Shown: in pieces, positions 50,216 through 59,120 of the stretch
Layout: every line of letters begins with the position of its first letter
Numbering within the stretch: the first letter of the stretch is position 1
DNA from: JAVBLU01 sp031553225
GTDB taxonomy: Bacteria > Bacillota > Clostridia > Christensenellales > UBA1750
Direction of reading: 5' to 3'
Assembly (NCBI GenBank): GCA_031553225.1
Contig: JAVBLU010000013.1
Coordinates: 62,001-126,000 of the forward strand
Length of the DNA: 64,000 nt
Notes under the pieces: model-generated
Databases searched by the model: none
Seen by the model: only the letters and a program-made list of their open reading frames with translations
What the model was told of the DNA's origin: nothing
Position numbers and translations under genes: made by a program

Positions 50216-51433
50216 GTGAAGGAAACTCGCCGGCAGCTGCCGGACGGCGTGCAGGACTATCTGCCCCAGGAATGCGGACACAAGCGCGCGCTGGAGGCTC
50301 GTATCCGCGCCACCTTGTCCCTGCACGGTTACCAGGAGGTGTCCACGCCCTCTTTCGAGCGGGCGGAGGTGTTCATGGGCGGGGCGCAGCCCCTGCCGCA
50401 GGAGAACCTTTATAAACTGATGGACAAGCGCGCGCGGCTTTTGTGCCTGCGGCCGGAGTTCACTCTTCCTTTGGCGCATTTGGCCAGCGGAGCGCTGCGC
50501 GGGGAGACGCTCCCTCTGCGGCTATGCGCGCTTGGCGACGTGTTTGCCTTTCCGCCGCGGGCCGACGGGCGCGGCCACGAGGACACGCAGGCAGACGCGG
50601 AGCTCATCGGGCTGCCCGGACCGGAGGGCGACGCGGAGGTGCTCGCCCTGGCCATACAGTGCCTGCGCGACACGGGGCTGCATTCCTTTCAGATCGACCT
50701 GGGTCAGGTGCGCTTCTTTACGGCCGTGATGGCCGAAGCCGGCGTGCCGCAGGGCGAGGTGGAGACTCTGCGCGGCTTTGTGGAGGAGAAGAACAACCTG
50801 GCGCTGGAGCTGCATCTGCAGGGAAGCGGGCTCTCCGACGCCGTACGGCGCCGTATTCTCACCCTGCCCCGCCTGTACGGCGGGCCGGATGTGCTCGGCG
50901 AGGCTGAACGCTTCGTGAGCGGGCCGGAGAGCGAGCAAGCGCTGCGCTCCTTGCGCGATACACTCACCCTTTTAGACGAGCAGGGTCTTTCGCGCTATGT
51001 GAGCATTGACCTGGGGCTCGTGCAGTCCATTCACTACTACACGGGCATCACATTCCGGGGCATCACCCCGCAGCTGGGGTATCCGCTGCTCTCCGGCGGC
51101 CGCTACGACGGCTTGATGGGCGAATGCGGCTGGCCGCAGCCCGCAACCGGCTTCGCGCTGGGGCTGAAAGCGCTGCTCGTGGCGTTGGAGCGGCAGGGAG
51201 CCCTGCTGCCCATGCTTGGCCTGGACGCCGTGGTAGGCTTTGAAAGCGGCGAGGGGCGAAGGGCGGCTGCGGCGGCGCACGCCTTCCGCCTGCGGGACGC
51301 GGGTTTGCGCGTAGAGGTCACGCCTTTGGGCGGCGAGGCGCTCGTTGCGCACGCGAAGGCGCGCGGCGCGGGTATGGCGATCTGCGTCGGGCAAAACGGC
51401 CCGAACCACGTTTGGGAGAGGGAGGCGCAGTGA
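50216..51433 (+). CDS. hisZ: ATP phosphoribosyltransferase regulatory subunit HisZ
   Basis: 405 residues from a GTG with GAGGGAG five bases upstream. A histidyl-tRNA-synthetase-like class II fold (LPDGVQDYLP, RLLCLRPEFTLPLAH, YYTGITFRG, LSGGRYDGLMG) without the anticodon domain. It associates with short HisG to make the first, feedback-controlled step of histidine synthesis possible. First gene of the his operon; it abuts hisG. Confidence 0.93.
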   Translation: MKETRRQLPDGVQDYLPQECGHKRALEARIRATLSLHGYQEVSTPSFERAEVFMGGAQPLPQENLYKLMDKRARLLCLRPEFTLPLAHLASGALRGETLPLRLCALGDVFAFPPRADGRGHEDTQADAELIGLPGPEGDAEVLALAIQCLRDTGLHSFQIDLGQVRFFTAVMAEAGVPQGEVETLRGFVEEKNNLALELHLQGSGLSDAVRRRILTLPRLYGGPDVLGEAERFVSGPESEQALRSLRDTLTLLDEQGLSRYVSIDLGLVQSIHYYTGITFRGITPQLGYPLLSGGRYDGLMGECGWPQPATGFALGLKALLVALERQGALLPMLGLDAVVGFESGEGRRAAAAAHAFRLRDAGLRVEVTPLGGEALVAHAKARGAGMAICVGQNGPNHVWEREAQ

Positions 51434-51435
51434 CC

Positions 51436-52080
51436 ATGACGAATACGCCCCTCACATTCGCCCTGGCGAAGGGGCGACTGGCAGACCAGGCCATGGAGCT
51501 TCTGCAGCGCGCGGGCATCGACGCCTCATGCGTGCAGGAGCAGAGCCGCAAGCTGGTGTTTCAAAACGACGCGGCCGATCGCTTTATGCTGGTAAAGCCC
51601 GCCGACGTGCCAACGTACGTAGACTACGGGGTGTGCGACATCGGCATCGTAGGCAAGGACACCCTGATGGAAGAGAACCGCCCACTCTACGAGATGCTCG
51701 ACCTGGGCTTTGGCCGCTGCCGCCTGTGCATCGCCGGCTTTTCGGATGGCCGCCCGCGCGCGCTCACCTCGCCCGTGCGGCGCGTGGCCACCAAGTACCC
51801 CTCCATCGCCCGCGAGCTGTACGAGGGGCGCGGGGAGACGGTGGACATCGTGCGCCTCAATGGCTCGGTGGAACTTGCGCCGCTCGTCGGCCTGGCGGAC
51901 GTGATACTTGACATCGTGGAATCGGGCGGCACGCTGAAAGCCAACGGCCTGTCCATCTTGGAGGAGGTTTGCCCGGTGAGCGCTCGCCTTGTGGTGAACC
52001 GCATTTCGCTCAAGACCAAGGCGGCGCGCATCCGCGCCCTGATCGACGATCTGGGCCTTGCACTGGAGGATAAACGATGA
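51436..52080 (+). CDS. hisG: ATP phosphoribosyltransferase, short catalytic form
   Basis: 214 residues, the short form that depends on HisZ. Motifs: LTFALAKGRLADQAMELL, VDYGVCDIGIVGKD and the PRPP loop ESGGTLKANGLSI. An in-frame GTG at 51430 overlaps the hisZ stop (GTGA) and has GGAGG at four bases; the ATG at 51436 is at ten bases, so either may be used. Confidence 0.95.
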   Translation: MTNTPLTFALAKGRLADQAMELLQRAGIDASCVQEQSRKLVFQNDAADRFMLVKPADVPTYVDYGVCDIGIVGKDTLMEENRPLYEMLDLGFGRCRLCIAGFSDGRPRALTSPVRRVATKYPSIARELYEGRGETVDIVRLNGSVELAPLVGLADVILDIVESGGTLKANGLSILEEVCPVSARLVVNRISLKTKAARIRALIDDLGLALEDKR

Positions 52081-53366
52081 TCAGTATCACAGCGTGGCGT
52101 TCCGGCGACCCGCTCCCCCACGCCCTGCTTCAGCGCAACGCAGCGCAGCAAAACGACGCCGGGCCCGTGGCCCGCGCCATCGTGGAGGACGTGCGCAGCC
52201 GCGGCGACGAGGCCGTCGTCGCCTACACGCGGCAGTTCGACTGCCCGAATTTTGCGGCCGAACAGCTCATCGTTTCCCCCTCCGAGGTGGACGCCGCCGT
52301 GGCGGACGTGGGCCCGGAGCTGATGGAGAACCTGCGTCTGGCGGCGGACAACATCCGCACATTTCATGAGCTGCAGCGCCAAAGAACCTGGCTGTTCATG
52401 GAGGACGGGGTGATTCTGGGGCAGATGATGACGCCCATCGAGGCGGTCGGCCACTACGTGCCGGGCGGCCGAGCGGCGTACCCCTCCTCCCTTCTCATGT
52501 CTGCCATCCCCGCCCAGGTGGCGGGCGTTGCGCGCCGGGTGCTCATCACCCCGCCGCAGAAGGACGGCCGGGTGTTTGCGCCCACACTGGCCGCAGCGCG
52601 CGTGGCAGGCATTACCGAGATCTACCGCGCGGGCGGCGCGCAGGCCATCGCCGCTCTGGCCTATGGCACAGCGACCATTGCGCCCGTGCACAAGGTGGTC
52701 GGCCCGGGCAACGCCTACGTAGCGGCTGCCAAACGCGAGGTGTACGGCGTTGTGGGCATCGACTCCATCGCCGGGCCCAGCGAGGTGCTCATCATTGCCG
52801 ACGAGTCGGCGCGGCCGTCCTTCGTGGCGGCGGACATGCTTGCGCAGGCCGAACACGACCCGCTGGCTGCGGCGGTGCTCGTCACCGTCTCGCGCGCACT
52901 GGCAAGCGGCGTGCAAGCGGAGCTCTCTCGCCAGCTGGAAACGCTGCCCACGCGCGAGGCGGCGGAGGCGTCGCTGCGCAGCTTTGGCGCAATTTTGCTC
53001 GTATCCTCGCTGCAGGAGGCCATGGCCGCCAGCAACCTGTTTGCGCCCGAGCACCTGGAGCTGGCCGTGGACGCCCCGCTACAGCTGCTGCCCCTTGTGC
53101 GGCAGGCGGGCGCAGTGTTCCTGGGGCACCATACGCCCGAGCCTGTTGGCGATTACTACGCCGGGCCTTCGCACATCCTGCCCACGTTCGGCACGGCGCG
53201 ATTCTCCTCGCCCGTCACCGTGGACGACTTTGTGAAGAAGACCTCGGTTGTCGCTTACGACCAGCCGGCGCTCGCGCGCTCCGCGGCGCGCATCGCGGCC
53301 CTGGCGCATTCCGAAGGCCTGATCGCCCACGAGCGCAGCATCACCATCAGGGGGGAAGGATTATGA
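52077..53366 (+). CDS. hisD: Histidinol dehydrogenase
   Basis: 429 residues. Final two oxidations of histidine synthesis. Signature VVGPGNAYVAAAKREVYG and the C-terminal APEHLELAVD and DYYAGPSHILPT metal/substrate residues are present. Overlaps hisG by four bases (ATGA) and hisB by four. Confidence 0.97.
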   Translation: MISITAWRSGDPLPHALLQRNAAQQNDAGPVARAIVEDVRSRGDEAVVAYTRQFDCPNFAAEQLIVSPSEVDAAVADVGPELMENLRLAADNIRTFHELQRQRTWLFMEDGVILGQMMTPIEAVGHYVPGGRAAYPSSLLMSAIPAQVAGVARRVLITPPQKDGRVFAPTLAAARVAGITEIYRAGGAQAIAALAYGTATIAPVHKVVGPGNAYVAAAKREVYGVVGIDSIAGPSEVLIIADESARPSFVAADMLAQAEHDPLAAAVLVTVSRALASGVQAELSRQLETLPTREAAEASLRSFGAILLVSSLQEAMAASNLFAPEHLELAVDAPLQLLPLVRQAGAVFLGHHTPEPVGDYYAGPSHILPTFGTARFSSPVTVDDFVKKTSVVAYDQPALARSAARIAALAHSEGLIAHERSITIRGEGL

Positions 53367-53953
53367 CGCGCAGCGCCACCTGCACGCGCACCACCAGCGA
53401 GACGGACATCAGCGTATCTCTCGGCCTGGACGGCGCGGGTCAAGGCACGATCGAAACGGGAATCGGCTTCTTCGACCACATGCTCACGGCGCTGTCGCGC
53501 CATGCGCTTATCGACCTGAGCGTCACCTGCACGGGCGATCTCCGCGTGGACGGCCACCACACGGTGGAGGACTGCGGGCTATGCATCGGCCAGGCCCTTC
53601 GTCAGGCGCTGGGCAACCGCGCCGGCATTGCGCGTTTTGCCGACGCATCCGTGCCCATGGACGAAGCGCTCGCCTTCTGCAGCCTGGACGTGTCCGGGCG
53701 TCCGTATCTGTGCTTTGACGCGCCCATGCCGCAGAACATGATCGGCGCATACGACGCCTCTCTCACGCTGGAGTTTTTTCGCGCGCTGTCGGCCGCGGCG
53801 GGGCTCACCATTCACCTGCGCGGGAGCGGCGGCAACAGCCACCACATCGCCGAAGCGCTCTTTAAAGCCTTCGCCCGCGCGCTGCGGCAGGCCGTGGCCA
53901 TTGATCCGCGGCTGCAGGGGCAGATCCCTTCCACGAAAGGAGCCCTCACATGA
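53363..53953 (+). CDS. hisB: Imidazoleglycerol-phosphate dehydratase
   Basis: 196 residues, monofunctional. The two manganese motifs are HHTVEDCGLCIGQA and HHIAEALFKA; TGIGFFDHMLTAL near the N-terminus (ETGIGFFDHML) is also conserved. It overlaps hisA directly, leaving no room for hisH, which usually lies between hisB and hisA. Confidence 0.97.
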   Translation: MTRSATCTRTTSETDISVSLGLDGAGQGTIETGIGFFDHMLTALSRHALIDLSVTCTGDLRVDGHHTVEDCGLCIGQALRQALGNRAGIARFADASVPMDEALAFCSLDVSGRPYLCFDAPMPQNMIGAYDASLTLEFFRALSAAAGLTIHLRGSGGNSHHIAEALFKAFARALRQAVAIDPRLQGQIPSTKGALT

Positions 53954-54672
53954 TTCTCTACCCCGCCGTGGACATCAAGGGCGGTCAGGCCGTGCGCCTG
54001 CTGCACGGGCGCGCCGACCAGATCACGACCTACGGCAGCCCGCTGCAGATGGCCCTTAACTGGAAGGCCGCGGGCGCGCAGTGGCTGCACATCGTGGATC
54101 TGGACGGCGCGTTCACGGGCGAGCGGCAAAACGCGGACGTTGTGCGCGACATCGTGCGCACGTGCGGCCTTCCGGTGCAGCTGGGGGGCGGCATCCGGAC
54201 GGAAGAGGACGCCGCAGGCCTCTTGGAGGAGATAGGCGTCTCGCGCGTGGTCATCGGCACGGCCGCCTTCACCTCGCCAGGCCTCATCGCGCGGCTGGCC
54301 GCCCGGTTCGGGGACGCCGGGGCCGTGGGCATCGACGCCCGAAACGGCGTGGCCATGGTGAAGGGCTGGGTGGAAGCAAGCGGCCAGACGGCCGCGGAGC
54401 TCGCCCGGCGTGTTTACGGCGAAGGCGTGCGGACCGTCGTCTATACCGACATTGGCCGTGACGGCGCATTGAGCGGCCCAAACGTAGAAGCCACCGCCGC
54501 GCTTGTCCGCGAGGCGCCCGGCCTGTGCGTCATCGGCTCGGGCGGCGTGTCGCAGCTGTCGGATATCATCGACCTCAAGCGTGTCGGCTGTGTCGGCACG
54601 ATTCTGGGCAAAGCGCTCTACGAGCGCAAATTCACGCTGGAAGAAGCGCTGAAGAAGGAGATGCAGACATGA
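53950..54672 (+). CDS. hisA: ProFAR isomerase HisA
   Basis: 240 residues, (beta/alpha)8 barrel. Catalytic Asp residues in LYPAVDIKGGQAVRL and VYTDIGRDG; phosphate loops GGGIRT and GSGGVS. Overlaps hisB and hisF by four bases each. Confidence 0.97.
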   Translation: MILYPAVDIKGGQAVRLLHGRADQITTYGSPLQMALNWKAAGAQWLHIVDLDGAFTGERQNADVVRDIVRTCGLPVQLGGGIRTEEDAAGLLEEIGVSRVVIGTAAFTSPGLIARLAARFGDAGAVGIDARNGVAMVKGWVEASGQTAAELARRVYGEGVRTVVYTDIGRDGALSGPNVEATAALVREAPGLCVIGSGGVSQLSDIIDLKRVGCVGTILGKALYERKFTLEEALKKEMQT

Positions 54673-55442
54673 GCAAGAATGCAAGAAGACCCGTACGCGT
54701 CATTCCCTGTTTGGATATCGCTGAAGGGCGCGTCGTGAAAGGCGTGGCTTTTGAGAACATCCGCGACGCGGGCGACCCGGTGGAAATCGCCGCCCTTTAC
54801 ACCGCGCAGGGCGCTGACGAGCTGGTCACCCTGGACATTTACGCCACCATCGAGGCGCGCTCCAACCGCTTTGCGCTGCTGCGGAAAATCGCGGCCGCCA
54901 GCGGCGTGCCGCTGTGCTCGGGCGGCGGGTACGCAAGTATCGGCGAAATCGAGCAGGCCCTGGCCGCCGGCGCGGCCAAGGTGGCCGTAAACTCCGCGGC
55001 GCTGAAGAGCCCCGCCTTCCTCAAGGAAGCGGCAGGCGCTTTCCCCGGCCGCATCGTATCGGCCATCGACGTGGAGCGCGCGCCGGGAGGGGGCTTTCGC
55101 GTGCTGGTCAACTCCGGCCGCGCTCCGCTTGACAAGGACGCGGTGGACTGGGCCAAACAGGTACAGGATTTGGGCGCCTGTGAAATCGTGCTGACCAGCC
55201 ATGACGCGGACGGCACCAAGGACGGCTACGACCTTCAGGCCACGGCGGCCGTGGCGGATGCGGTGTCCATCCCGGTCATCGCCTCGGGCGGGGCGGGCAA
55301 ACTATCGGACTTTGTGGATGCGGTGACCATAGGCCACGCGGACGCTGTACTCGCCGCGTCTCTCTTCCACTTCCGTACGTTTACCGTGGCGCAGGTGAAG
55401 CAAGCGCTTCGCGAGGCCGGGTTGCCCGTGGTGGGCAGCTGA
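54669..55442 (+). CDS. hisF: Imidazole glycerol phosphate synthase cyclase subunit HisF
   Basis: 257 residues. IPCLDIAEGRVVKGVAF with the first catalytic Asp and LTSHDADGTKDGYD with the second; most HisF proteins read SMDRDGT there, so HDADG is a small deviation. HisF normally receives ammonia from HisH, which is not encoded in this operon; it can use free ammonia in vitro in known family members. Confidence 0.96.
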   Translation: MSKNARRPVRVIPCLDIAEGRVVKGVAFENIRDAGDPVEIAALYTAQGADELVTLDIYATIEARSNRFALLRKIAAASGVPLCSGGGYASIGEIEQALAAGAAKVAVNSAALKSPAFLKEAAGAFPGRIVSAIDVERAPGGGFRVLVNSGRAPLDKDAVDWAKQVQDLGACEIVLTSHDADGTKDGYDLQATAAVADAVSIPVIASGGAGKLSDFVDAVTIGHADAVLAASLFHFRTFTVAQVKQALREAGLPVVGS

Positions 55443-55457
55443 TAGGAGGAGAACCCC

Positions 55458-56081
55458 ATGGCAGACATACGGATCGCGTGGAACGACCAGGGCCTTGCGC
55501 CCGCCATCGCGCAGGACATGCGCACCGGGCAGGTGCTCATGCTCGCGTACATGAATCAGGCGTCCCTGGACAAGACGCTGCAGACCGGCCTTGCCACCTA
55601 TTGGAGCCGCAGCCGGCAGGAGCTATGGCAGAAGGGCACAACGAGTGGGCACGTCCAGCGCGTGCGTGAGATTTTGGTGGACTGCGACGGCGATACCATC
55701 CTGGTGAAGGTGGAGCAGGAAGGCCCCGCCTGCCACACAGGCGCGCCCACCTGCTTCCAGCAGGCCATGTTGCCCCTGGACGCGGAGCGTACCACCTCCG
55801 CCGGCAGCGCCGTACTCCAGGAAGTGATGAACGTCATTTTGGACCGTCAGGTGCATCCCAAGGAAGGCTCGTACACGAATTACCTGTTCAGCAAGGGCGT
55901 AGACAAGATCTGCAAGAAGGTGGGCGAAGAGTCCGCCGAGGTGATCATCGCTGCCAAGAACGGCTCCAAAGAGGAGTTGCGCTATGAGGCGGCCGACCTG
56001 ATCTACCACCTGATGGTGCTCATGGCGAATCAGGGGCTTCCTCTGGCCGAGCTGTTCGCCGAGCTGGACAAGCGCCGCTGA
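55458..56081 (+). CDS. hisI: Bifunctional phosphoribosyl-AMP cyclohydrolase / phosphoribosyl-ATP pyrophosphatase
   Basis: 207 residues. HisI half (1-105): TYWSRSRQELWQKGTTSGH, the metal motif DCDGDTILVKV and the zinc cysteines in GPACHTG. HisE half (115-207): GSYTNYLFSKG and KVGEESAEVIIAAKN. A fused hisIE, last gene of the operon, with AGGAGG upstream of the ATG and a strong terminator after it. Confidence 0.96.
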   Translation: MADIRIAWNDQGLAPAIAQDMRTGQVLMLAYMNQASLDKTLQTGLATYWSRSRQELWQKGTTSGHVQRVREILVDCDGDTILVKVEQEGPACHTGAPTCFQQAMLPLDAERTTSAGSAVLQEVMNVILDRQVHPKEGSYTNYLFSKGVDKICKKVGEESAEVIIAAKNGSKEELRYEAADLIYHLMVLMANQGLPLAELFAELDKRR

Positions 56082-56103
56082 GCGACGGACGTTACCAAAC
56101 GAT

Positions 56104-56142
56104 AAAGGAGCGCGGACGGCTTGCGGCCGTCCGCGTTCCTTT
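56104..56142 (+). terminator. Terminator of the his operon
   Basis: A 17-bp stem (56104-56120 with 56126-56142, one G-T pair) and loop TTGCG; the A/T ends give it a terminator form on both strands, so it may also stop the convergent ABC-F transcript. Confidence 0.85.
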
Positions 56143-56172
56143 TACTGCTCAGCGCCCGCAGCATAACGGGCT

Positions 56173-57849
56173 CTACCCTCGCGCGGCCTTCAGCTGTGCC
56201 AGGAGCGACTGCCATTCGGCCTCCAGATTGGCCGGGTCGTCGCCTTTTGCCTTTTTGGCGATGCGATCCGTAAGGGCGGCCATGCGCATGCGGATGGTGT
56301 CCTCGTCCAGCTGCCGGGCCGCCTCGTCGGCGGGTCTTTGAGGGGCGAGCGAGGCTTCCCAGGCGGCAAATCCGCCTTCGTAGGTGAGCGCGCGGCCATC
56401 CGCCACGCGAATGATCCGCTGCGCCACGGCCGTGCACAGCGCCCGGTCGTGCGTCACCACAAGCAGCGTGCCCCCGTACTGCGCAAGCAGCTCCTGCAGC
56501 GACTCCATGGCGTACAGGTCCAGGTGGTTCGTGGGTTCGTCCAGCACAAGCAGGTTGATATCCGCCAGCAGCAGGCGCGCGAGGGCCACCTTGGCCCGCT
56601 CGCCGCCGGAAAGCACGGATATGGGCTTAAAGGCGTCATCGCCGCGCAAACCGAGCCGCGCGAGCACCGTGCGCGCCACGGTTTCGTCGTGCGCGGAGAG
56701 GGAGCGCGCTGCGGCGAGCGCCGTGTCCGCCGGCCGCAGCACGTCGTGCTGCTGGCTAAAGTACCCGATGCGCGCGTCCTGCTGCAGCCGCACGCCTTCC
56801 CCGCCTTCAACGATCTGGCGCAGGAGGGTGGTCTTGCCCGAGCCGTTCGGCCCGATCATGGCCGTGCGCGTGCCCGTGGGCAGGTGGAAGGAAACGCCCC
56901 GAAGCAGCGTGCGCTCGCCGAAGCGCACGTCCAACGGGCCGACGCGCAGCGCCGTCCTCGAGACGATGGGGCGTCCCGCGCCCAGCATCATGGCCACAAG
57001 GGGCAGATTCTGCGGGCGCTGCTTCACCTCCAGCTGGGAAAGACGCGAGCGCAGGGATTTCGCCATCTGGTGCACATGCTTTTGCTGCGTGCTCATGATG
57101 TCCTTGTACAGAAGCCATTCGGAGCTGGCCATGTTTCTGCGTGGTTTGGCCATGCCCCGGGCGCGCGCCTCCACTTCGCGTATGCTGGCGGACAGGCGGG
57201 CCTGCTCGGCGCGGTAGGCGTCGTACTCTTCCTGCTGAAAGGCGCGTTCGCGCTCCTTCTGCCGATAAAACGCCGAGTAATTGCCCGGGAAAACGCGAAT
57301 CGCACCGCCCTCGATCTCCCAGATCTTCGTGCAGAGCGCGTCCAGCAGTACGCGGTCGTGCGACACGAGCACAAGCGCGCCCTCGTGACGCTGCAGCTGC
57401 TTTTGCAGTTCCGCGATGCCGTCGATGTCCAGGCTGGTGGTGGGCTCGTCAAGCAGCAGGACGGGCGCGTCGCTCGAAAGGGCCTCGGCCAAGGCGCGGC
57501 GCGTAGCCTCCCCGCCCGAAGGCACGGGCGAATCCACAACGCCCAGCCGTCCGGCCAGGGCCGGATCCACCGCCCCCGCCGCCTGCTCGGTCATGTCTGT
57601 CTGGCGCACGTAACCGATCGGGCAGTGGCGTAAAAGCTCGCCCTCATCCGCGGCGCGCGCCCCGGCCATCACCTGCAGCAGCGTGGTTTTGCCCGCGCCG
57701 TTCGCGCCGACCAGGCCGATACGGTCGCCGGTCTGCAGCTCCAAACGTTGGATGGCCAGCACGGTGCGCGGTCCGAAACTCACGCGCAGGTTGGAGGCGA
57801 AAAAAAGCTGGCGCGATGTGCCCGCGCCTCGTCTCTCGTTTCGTTGCAT
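56173..57849 (-). CDS. ABC-F family ATPase, possible ribosome-protection (antibiotic resistance) type
   Basis: 558 residues, two ABC domains without membrane parts. Domain 1: GANGAGKTT, SGGEATRRALAEAL, LLLDEPTTSLD. Domain 2: GPNGSGKTT, LSGGERAKVALARLL, LVLDEPTNHLD. A 75-residue linker (about 240-315) is helical and basic at its tip (RGMAKPRRNMASSEWLL), as in proteins that reach the peptidyl-transferase centre. The ATG at 57849 has GAAGGGG seven bases upstream, and that ribosome site lies within a terminator-like hairpin. The long regulated leader supports a resistance-type rather than housekeeping ABC-F; the drug class cannot be told. Confidence 0.88.
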   Translation of the reverse strand: MQRNERRGAGTSRQLFFASNLRVSFGPRTVLAIQRLELQTGDRIGLVGANGAGKTTLLQVMAGARAADEGELLRHCPIGYVRQTDMTEQAAGAVDPALAGRLGVVDSPVPSGGEATRRALAEALSSDAPVLLLDEPTTSLDIDGIAELQKQLQRHEGALVLVSHDRVLLDALCTKIWEIEGGAIRVFPGNYSAFYRQKERERAFQQEEYDAYRAEQARLSASIREVEARARGMAKPRRNMASSEWLLYKDIMSTQQKHVHQMAKSLRSRLSQLEVKQRPQNLPLVAMMLGAGRPIVSRTALRVGPLDVRFGERTLLRGVSFHLPTGTRTAMIGPNGSGKTTLLRQIVEGGEGVRLQQDARIGYFSQQHDVLRPADTALAAARSLSAHDETVARTVLARLGLRGDDAFKPISVLSGGERAKVALARLLLADINLLVLDEPTNHLDLYAMESLQELLAQYGGTLLVVTHDRALCTAVAQRIIRVADGRALTYEGGFAAWEASLAPQRPADEAARQLDEDTIRMRMAALTDRIAKKAKGDDPANLEAEWQSLLAQLKAARG

Positions 57850-57850
57850 A

Positions 57851-57881
57851 GAAAAACCCCTTCCGGCATGCGCGGAAAGGG
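57851..57881 (-). promoter_or_regulatory. Terminator-like hairpin over the ABC-F ribosome site (candidate attenuator)
   Basis: On the minus strand CCCTTTCCG (57881-57873), a seven-base loop and CGGAAGGGG (57865-57857) form a nine-bp stem (one G-T pair) followed by T5 (57856-57852). The right arm contains the ribosome site, and the ATG is two bases past the T run. Confidence 0.65.
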
Positions 57882-57999
57882 CTACCAACGCCTGAATCGG
57901 CCGCGGCGCAACGGCGCCTCTGGCGACAAGCGAAGAAAACCGCAATCCGCACGGGCGCAATACGCCCTATCTCTGCCGATGTATGATTGGCAGAACGGA

Positions 58000-58046
58000 T
58001 TAGTCGCGCGTTTTCTCCTTCATCGCTTCGCAACCTGACCTTTCAT
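58000..58046 (-). other. Two overlapping micro-ORFs in the ABC-F leader
   Basis: ATG at 58046 encodes MKGQVAKR and stops at 58020; a second ATG at 58023 overlaps it (ATGA) and encodes MKEKTRD, stopping at 58000. The first ATG lies about six bases from the predicted transcription start and neither has a strong ribosome site, so translation is uncertain. Confidence 0.35.
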
Positions 58047-58058
58047 GATGATACGAAA

Positions 58059-58087
58059 AGCATAGCACACGCGGGCGCGCCTGTCAA
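58059..58087 (-). promoter_or_regulatory. Promoter of the ABC-F gene
   Basis: Minus strand TTGACA (58087-58082), 17-bp spacer, TATGCT (58064-58059). Predicted start near 58052 gives a 200-nt leader before the ATG at 57849. Confidence 0.75.
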
Positions 58088-58094
58088 CCTCCCC

Positions 58095-59120
58095 TTACGG
58101 CGATAGGCCGTTGTAGGCGAACACGAGCACGATCTGGTAACCGCCGCCCGGCAGACCCGTGGACGCGGACGTGTCCGGCGTGTGGTAAGACAGTGTCAGG
58201 CTGGTCACGCCGTCCGGCGAAAACCACTGCGCCACCTGCTGCCCAAGGCCGCGCTCAGGAAGGTTGCTGCCGTCGTTCCAGTTGGCGAAATCATATTCCA
58301 CGGCCCCGCCTGCGCGGTTGGGCGTGCCGTAGGTGTCCTGCAGCGTTTGGTACAGCTTCTTGACGGCCGTGGCGGCTTGTACCCCCTGGTTCTGCGCAAA
58401 GCTGGCCCACACGGCCGCGCGCGCAAGGCGAGGCACGCCGTGAATACGGTCCAGGCCGAGCCGCGCCTGCATGGACTGACCGAAGGCCGTCACGTCGCCG
58501 GTCATCATGGTGACGCTGGGCTGCCTATCGCTATGCCAGGATTTGGCCGCATCCCCCAGCGACAGGTGCACCGTCTCCTCGTCCATGCCCCACGAAGTAG
58601 GCGGCAGGGTGATGTAGGCGCGGTTCTTGGGCACGCTGGCGGCCGACCCGAGCGGCGCCCCGGGTTCGGCGCGCACGAGGGCCACATCGCCTCCGTAGCG
58701 CACGGTTACCACGAACATCGACGGGGCCCCCGTCCGGTCGCGGGAAAGCGCCCCCGCCAAATCTACGCTGTTCCAGCCGTTGTGGCCGCGCAGCACCACC
58801 GCCTCCGCCGGAAAGTCCGCAAGGCTCTCCGGCAGGGCGGGCTGTACCGGGTACAGCTTGGCGGAAAGCATATCGCGCAGCTGTACGAAATCCTGCAGCC
58901 CCGCCGTTGCCCGCCGCGCATCGTAGAACAGCTGGTATTCCACGCTGCACAGCCGACCCTCGCCGTCGGTGCTGACCACGGGCGTCGGATCCTGGTCGAG
59001 CACCTGTACGGGAAGCGGCGGCTGCAGGGGCGAGCCTAAATCCGCCACGCTGACGCGCGTGCGACCGCAGCCGCACAACAGCGCCGCTGCGGCGAGCAGG
59101 CACAAGGTTCTGCGCTTCAT
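58095..59120 (-). CDS. Lipoprotein of unknown function
   Basis: 341 residues. Signal peptide with lipobox ALLCGC near residue 17. The remaining sequence is not recognised: mixed alpha/beta with GGDVALVRAEPGAP, TSWGMDEETVHLSLGDAA and YHTPDTSAS. Its ATG shares one base with the stop of the TIM-barrel gene (TGATG), so it belongs to the melA-like operon. It could be a surface binding or processing factor for the operon's sugar, but nothing in the sequence proves it. Confidence 0.7.
   Translation of the reverse strand: MKRRTLCLLAAAALLCGCGRTRVSVADLGSPLQPPLPVQVLDQDPTPVVSTDGEGRLCSVEYQLFYDARRATAGLQDFVQLRDMLSAKLYPVQPALPESLADFPAEAVVLRGHNGWNSVDLAGALSRDRTGAPSMFVVTVRYGGDVALVRAEPGAPLGSAASVPKNRAYITLPPTSWGMDEETVHLSLGDAAKSWHSDRQPSVTMMTGDVTAFGQSMQARLGLDRIHGVPRLARAAVWASFAQNQGVQAATAVKKLYQTLQDTYGTPNRAGGAVEYDFANWNDGSNLPERGLGQQVAQWFSPDGVTSLTLSYHTPDTSASTGLPGGGYQIVLVFAYNGLSP

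Noticed and set aside
57644..58033. 130-residue open frame across the ABC-F leader and start
   Set aside because: It runs in another frame into the ABC-F gene, lacks domains and a ribosome site; only the two short leader ORFs were kept as candidates.
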